A program made the position numbers and the translations under genes. A stretch of DNA of 64,000 nucleotides, from contig NZ_JAVDDV010000003.1 in NCBI RefSeq assembly GCF_030848565.1, forward strand, positions 124,001 through 188,000. Direction: 5' to 3'. Positions 60,467 through 64,000 of the stretch are shown one piece after another; within the stretch, counting starts at the first letter, position 1; every line of letters starts with the position of its first letter. A model generated the notes under the pieces. The model worked only from the letters and a program-made list of their open reading frames with translations, searched no databases and had not been told where the DNA came from. This stretch comes from Natronolimnohabitans sp. A-GB9. Lineage in GTDB: Archaea > Halobacteriota > Halobacteria > Halobacteriales > Natrialbaceae.

Positions 60467-61642
60467 ATGAAGCTGGCGATGATCGGATTCGGACAGGCTG
60501 GTGGGAAGATCGTCGATCGATTTCTCGAGTACGACGATCGAACGAACAGCGGGATCGTCCGTGCGGCGATCGCCGTAAACTCCGCGAAAGCGGACCTCAT
60601 CGGCCTCGAGAATATACCACAGGAGAATCGCGTACTCATCGGCCAGGCCCGGGTGAAAGGCCACGGCGTGGGTGCGGACAACGAACTCGGCGCGGAAATC
60701 GCCGAAGAGGACATCGACGAGGTTCAAAACGCCATCGACGCGATCCCGACCCACGAGGTCGACGCGTTCCTGGTCGTCGCCGGCATGGGCGGCGGGACCG
60801 GCTCCGGTGGCGCGCCCGTTCTCGCGAAACACCTCAAGCGTATCTATACCATTCCGGTCTACGGACTGGGTGTGCTTCCGGGCACGGACGAGGGCGGTAT
60901 CTATACGCTCAACGCCGCGCGCTCGTTCCAGACGTTCGTCCGCGAAGTCGACAACCTGCTGGTCTTCGACAACGACTCCTGGCGACAGACCGGCGAGTCC
61001 GTCGAGGGCGGCTACGAGCAGATCAACGAAGAGATCGTTCGCCGCTTTGGGATTCTCTTCGGGGCCGGCGAAGTCGGTGACGGCGAGGAGGTCGCCGAGA
61101 GCGTCGTCGACTCCTCGGAGATCATCAACACCCTCTCCGGTGGGGGCGTCTCGACGGTCGGCTTCGCCAGCGAGGAGGTCGAACTGAACACGGGCGGTGG
61201 CCTGCTCTCGCGGTTTACCGGCGACAGCGGCGGCGACGACCTCGACGCGGCGAACACGACCAATCGTATTACGAGCCTCGTCCGGAAGGCCGCACTCGGC
61301 CGACTGACCCTGCCCTGTGAGATCGAGGGGACCGAACGCGCGCTGCTCGTGCTCTCGGGGCCCTCGGAGTATCTGAACCGGAAAGGGATCGAACGCGGAC
61401 GCAAGTGGCTCGAAGAGGAGACCGGCAGCATGGAAGTCCGCGGTGGCGACTACCCACGCGAGGAGCCCGAAGTCGCCGCAGCAATCTTGCTCTCGGGTGT
61501 GACGAACGTCCCGCGGATCAAACGTCTTCAGCAGGTCGCAATCGAGGCCCAGGACAATATCGACGACATCCAGGCCGAAAGCGAGGAGAACTTAGAGGAA
61601 CTCGTCGAAGACGACGAGGACGAACTCGAGCCGCTGTTTTAG
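60467..61642 (+). CDS. cetZ: CetZ tubulin-like GTPase
   Basis: A 391-residue FtsZ/tubulin-superfamily protein of the archaeal CetZ class, involved in cell-shape control. Features: MKLAMIGFGQAGGKIVDRFL at the N-terminus, the GTP signature VAGMGGGTGSGGAPVLAKHL near residue 107, DNDSWRQTGESVEGGYEQIN near 170, and a T7-region GGVSTVGFASEEV. The C-terminus ends in an acidic EDDEDELEPLF. The length matches CetZ1 of Haloferax. A TATA-like GACTTATG lies about 50 bases upstream. cofC follows. Confidence 0.95.
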   Translation: MKLAMIGFGQAGGKIVDRFLEYDDRTNSGIVRAAIAVNSAKADLIGLENIPQENRVLIGQARVKGHGVGADNELGAEIAEEDIDEVQNAIDAIPTHEVDAFLVVAGMGGGTGSGGAPVLAKHLKRIYTIPVYGLGVLPGTDEGGIYTLNAARSFQTFVREVDNLLVFDNDSWRQTGESVEGGYEQINEEIVRRFGILFGAGEVGDGEEVAESVVDSSEIINTLSGGGVSTVGFASEEVELNTGGGLLSRFTGDSGGDDLDAANTTNRITSLVRKAALGRLTLPCEIEGTERALLVLSGPSEYLNRKGIERGRKWLEEETGSMEVRGGDYPREEPEVAAAILLSGVTNVPRIKRLQQVAIEAQDNIDDIQAESEENLEELVEDDEDELEPLF

Positions 61643-61747
61643 GCTCGGCTTCGTTCGCGACTCGAAGCGCCAGCGACCGCGCTCGTGTCGGGGGGCACGA
61701 CGGGACAGTCGACGTGTTTTTGGGGCCGTCGAGAGTACGCTCGCCCG

Positions 61748-62425
61748 ATGGAGGTCGTCGTCCCGTTTGCCGCGACGGAGCCAAAGACCCGTCTCGCGGA
61801 CGTCCTGACGCCCGCGGAGCGATCGACGGTCGCTCGAGCGATGCTCGGGGACGTGTTGACCGCGATCGTCGAGACGGGCCACGAGCCGACGGTCGTCGCG
61901 ACGGCACCGCTGGATCTTACTGAAGTCGAACTCCCCGACGGCGTCCGTGGGTCGACGGCAGTGACGGTCGACGACCGACCGCTCACCGAGGCGGTCAACG
62001 CGCGCTTGCCGGCCGCCCGAACCGACGACTCCGTGGCCGTCGTTATGGCCGATCTCGCGTTGGCGACACCGGACGCACTCGAGTCGCTGCTCTCGAGCGA
62101 CGCCGACGTCGCCGTCGCGCCGGGCCGGGGCGGTGGTACGAACGCGCTGGTCGTCTCCCATCCCGACTTCCGGGTCGACTACCACGGTGCGTCCTATCTG
62201 GACCACTGCGAGATTGCCCGCGACGTCGGCGCATCCCTCGAGACGATCGACTCCTTCCGGCTGGGGACCGACGTCGACGAGCCAGCGGACCTGGTGGAAG
62301 TGTTGATCCACGGCACGGAGCCCGCGCGGACGCCAGCCTGCCTCCGGGAGCTGGGATTCGAACTCGACCGTGACGACGGGCGGGTCGATATCGTCCGCCT
62401 CGGTGATTCGGTCCGGACGAGGTAG
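61748..62425 (+). CDS. cofC: 2-phospho-L-lactate guanylyltransferase
   Basis: A 225-residue nucleotidyltransferase that makes the activated lactate (or phosphoenolpyruvate) donor in coenzyme F420 synthesis. Features: MEVVVPFAATEPKTRLADVL with the GTP-binding N-terminus, SVAVVMADLALATPDALESL, VAVAPGRGGGTNALVV and GASYLDHCEIARDVGASLE. It lies 105 bases after cetZ and 66 before cofG, so cofC and cofG may share a transcript. Confidence 0.93.
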   Translation: MEVVVPFAATEPKTRLADVLTPAERSTVARAMLGDVLTAIVETGHEPTVVATAPLDLTEVELPDGVRGSTAVTVDDRPLTEAVNARLPAARTDDSVAVVMADLALATPDALESLLSSDADVAVAPGRGGGTNALVVSHPDFRVDYHGASYLDHCEIARDVGASLETIDSFRLGTDVDEPADLVEVLIHGTEPARTPACLRELGFELDRDDGRVDIVRLGDSVRTR

Positions 62426-62491
62426 CCCCTGACGAGACGACGCTTCGCCGAAGTGAAGCCCTTATGTGGCGAGCGACGGGACTCCGAGGTA

Positions 62492-63670
62492 ATGGTTCCC
62501 GGGGCGAGCGAGTACGGCGTCGATCTCGCAGTCGACGACGCGGCGGTCGAGGAACTGCTTTCGGTAGCACCATCCGACGTCGACGCGCCCGAGGCGTTGA
62601 CCTTCGCACGAAACGTCTTCGTACCGTTGACGACCGCGTGTCGGTACACCTGTACGTACTGTACCTACTTCGACCCGCCGGGCCAGGCCTCGCTGCTCAG
62701 CCTCGAGGAGGTCCGTGACATCTGTCGGCGCGGTGCCGACGCAGGCTGTACGGAGGCGTTGTTTACGTTCGGTGACGACCCCGACGACCGCTACACCGAG
62801 ATCCACGACCAGCTCGCCGAGTGGGGTCACGATTCGATTCATACCTATCTGCGTGAGGCCTGTGACGTCGCTCTCGAGGAGGGGCTGCTCCCCCACGCGA
62901 ATCCGGGCGACCAGACCGTAGAGCAGATGGCCGAAGTCGCGGACGTCAACGCCAGTATGGGCGTGATGCTCGAGACGACTGCCGACGTGGACGCCCACGC
63001 CGGCCCACGGCGGAAGGAGCCGGGCCAGCGGCTGCAAACGATCGAGAACGCCGGGAAACTCGACGTTGCGTTCACGACCGGCATCCTCGTCGGCATCGGC
63101 GAATCCTGGCGCGATCGGGCCGAGAGCCTGCTGGCGATCCGTGAGCTACACGACCGGTACGACCACATCCAGGAGGTGATCGTCCAGCCGGTCGTCAACA
63201 ACGAACGCTGGGACGAGGGATCGCCCGACCTCGAGACGATGCGCCGGGTGACGGCGATGGCCCGCGCTGCGTTGCCCGAGGAGGTATCGGTACAGGTCCC
63301 ACCGAACCTCGCTCCTGCCCGCGACCTGATCGACTGTGGCGTCGACGATCTGGGTGGGGTCTCGCCGGTGACCGACGACCACATCAACCCCGACTACACG
63401 TGGCCCGCACTGCGCGAACTCGAGGGGATCGCCGACGCCGCCGACCTGCCGCTTTACGAGCGACTGCCGGTCTACGAGCGGTTCCTCCCCGCTGACCTGC
63501 GAACCGACGGCTTCGACGGCGTGGCAGCCGATGGCACGGCCGGCGCCGCGGACACACGGAACCCCGACGCCGATCGGAAGTGGCTCTCGGCGACGATTCG
63601 CGAGGCACTCGAGGGCGACGACACGGCCGGGCGACGGTACCGGTCGGTCCTCGAATCAGCCGGGCGCTGA
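62492..63670 (+). CDS. cofG: FO synthase subunit CofG
   Basis: A 392-residue radical SAM enzyme that, with CofH, builds the deazaflavin FO of F420. The iron-sulfur motif CRYTCTYCTYFDPPG (Cys-x3-Cys-x2-Cys) is at about residue 52. ALFTFGDDPDDRYTEIHDQL, GVMLETTADVDAHAGPRRKE and TGILVGIGESWRDRAESLLA are family blocks. The ATG at 62492 gives the usual start. CofH is not in the window. The TGA stop is the left flank of a group A element. Confidence 0.94.
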   Translation: MVPGASEYGVDLAVDDAAVEELLSVAPSDVDAPEALTFARNVFVPLTTACRYTCTYCTYFDPPGQASLLSLEEVRDICRRGADAGCTEALFTFGDDPDDRYTEIHDQLAEWGHDSIHTYLREACDVALEEGLLPHANPGDQTVEQMAEVADVNASMGVMLETTADVDAHAGPRRKEPGQRLQTIENAGKLDVAFTTGILVGIGESWRDRAESLLAIRELHDRYDHIQEVIVQPVVNNERWDEGSPDLETMRRVTAMARAALPEEVSVQVPPNLAPARDLIDCGVDDLGGVSPVTDDHINPDYTWPALRELEGIADAADLPLYERLPVYERFLPADLRTDGFDGVAADGTAGAADTRNPDADRKWLSATIREALEGDDTAGRRYRSVLESAGR

Positions 63671-63789
63671 TACTGTCGGACCGAGTCAGTAAACCGCCGG
63701 TCGCGAATTCGCGGCCATCGCCCACGGGGACGGCCGTAGTCGCGTGATCGACCGTTGAACTCACTACGCGATACTGCCCGCCAGTATCA
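63668..63789. mobile_element. Group A element, diverged (122 bp)
   Basis: TGA + TACTGTCGGACC ... ATACTGCCCGCCAGTA + TCA. The ends are recognisable but have several mismatches and about 10 extra bases inside. Flanks TGA and TCA differ in the middle base. They serve as the stop codons of cofG (plus strand) and of the edge gene (minus strand) at once. Confidence 0.7.
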
Positions 63790-64000
63790 GAGGTACGTGG
63801 ACTCGACGTACCCGTCGTCGAGACTCGCGTCCTCGAAGCTGACACCGATGCGTCCGTTACGACAGATACTTTCGATCGTCGCGATCGCCTCCGTTCGGAT
63901 CAGATACCCCTGATCGGAAGTACAACTTTCGTACACGATGACGTACCTCGGGACGCGGAGGCGATCGCCCACGGAAACGTCAGTGGTCGATGACTGTGCT
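63787..64000 (-). CDS. Partial gene at the right edge, function unknown
   Basis: The frame stays open to the right edge, so the 5' end is outside the window. The visible 71 residues include DVSVGDRLRVPRYVIVYESC, TSDQGYLIRTEAIATIESIC and RNGRIGVSFEDASLDDGYVE STYL. A GTG at 63972 could be an internal start, but no stop separates it from upstream codons. No family is recognised. The stop TGA (63787-63789) is the right flank of the element at 63668. Confidence 0.5.
   Translation of the reverse strand, partial: AQSSTTDVSVGDRLRVPRYVIVYESCTSDQGYLIRTEAIATIESICRNGRIGVSFEDASLDDGYVESTYL

Noticed and set aside
1461-63789. CRISPR array or dispersed CRISPR-like repeats
   Set aside because: The repeats are isolated, have inverted ends and flanking duplications, and are not spaced regularly with unique spacers; no cas genes are present.

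Overview
This window is a piece of chromosome from a halophilic archaeon, most likely a Natrialbales-type haloarchaeon; the order is a guess from overall gene style. The evidence is high G+C, very acidic predicted proteins, and archaeal or haloarchaeal signature genes: aIF5B, Nob1, Pus10, TrmY, archaeosine TgtA, CetZ, F420 biosynthesis, SecF-SecD order, split GMP synthase, Tat lipoproteins. Where promoters can be read they are TATA-type, often giving leaderless mRNAs. Most genes are housekeeping. I see no transposase, integrase, CRISPR array or rRNA; one tRNA is present.

Layout. 0-5 kb: cysteine synthase, a graveyard of truncated genes (1571-2976), carA divergent from an Lrp regulator with a palindromic operator between them, and a UspA protein. 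5-16 kb: GNAT/FemAB-like transferase, PHP phosphoesterase, an IDI-like Nudix protein, MDR oxidoreductase, MoaB and 5-formyl-THF cyclo-ligase, an unexplained structured non-coding stretch, and a pyrG-guaAb operon. 16-25 kb: aIF5B, PRC-barrel and Nob1, a CPBP protease, pgi, a response regulator and a TrmB-type regulator. 25-36 kb: secF-secD, Ca2+/Na+ antiporter, rnhB, pus10, HtrA protease, four very small proteins (two zinc-finger types), trmY and tRNA-Pro(CGG). 36-48 kb: F420/FMN-type oxidoreductase, acidic Tat-exported proteins, PadR, Nudix, tgtA, and a copper-delivery block nosD-nosF-nosY, nosL and SCO without nosZ. 48-64 kb: MEDS histidine kinase, HtpX, gpmI, metY, TrkA with two stand-alone RAM proteins, tmk, an NDUFA9-like epimerase, cetZ, cofC, cofG, and a gene cut by the right edge.

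Functional links. Pus10 makes pseudouridine 54 of tRNA and TrmY methylates it; TgtA modifies G15. CofC and CofG make cofactor F420, which the PPOX protein at 35.8 kb may use. pgi and gpmI belong to central carbon metabolism. NosDFYL and SCO point to copper-centre assembly.

The most unusual feature is a set of short inverted-repeat elements scattered between genes. There are two size classes: about 107-108 bp core (groups A and B) and about 79 bp core (groups C and D). Cores start TAC and end GTA. In 12 two-ended copies the core is flanked by an identical trinucleotide of the form TNA (mostly TGA/TCA, sometimes TTA), which reads as a 3-bp target duplication. One copy sits inside another and the empty site can be reconstructed. 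In at least eleven cases the flanking trinucleotide is the stop codon of the neighbouring gene. They look like non-autonomous mobile elements that favour stop codons and now form the 3' ends of many genes.
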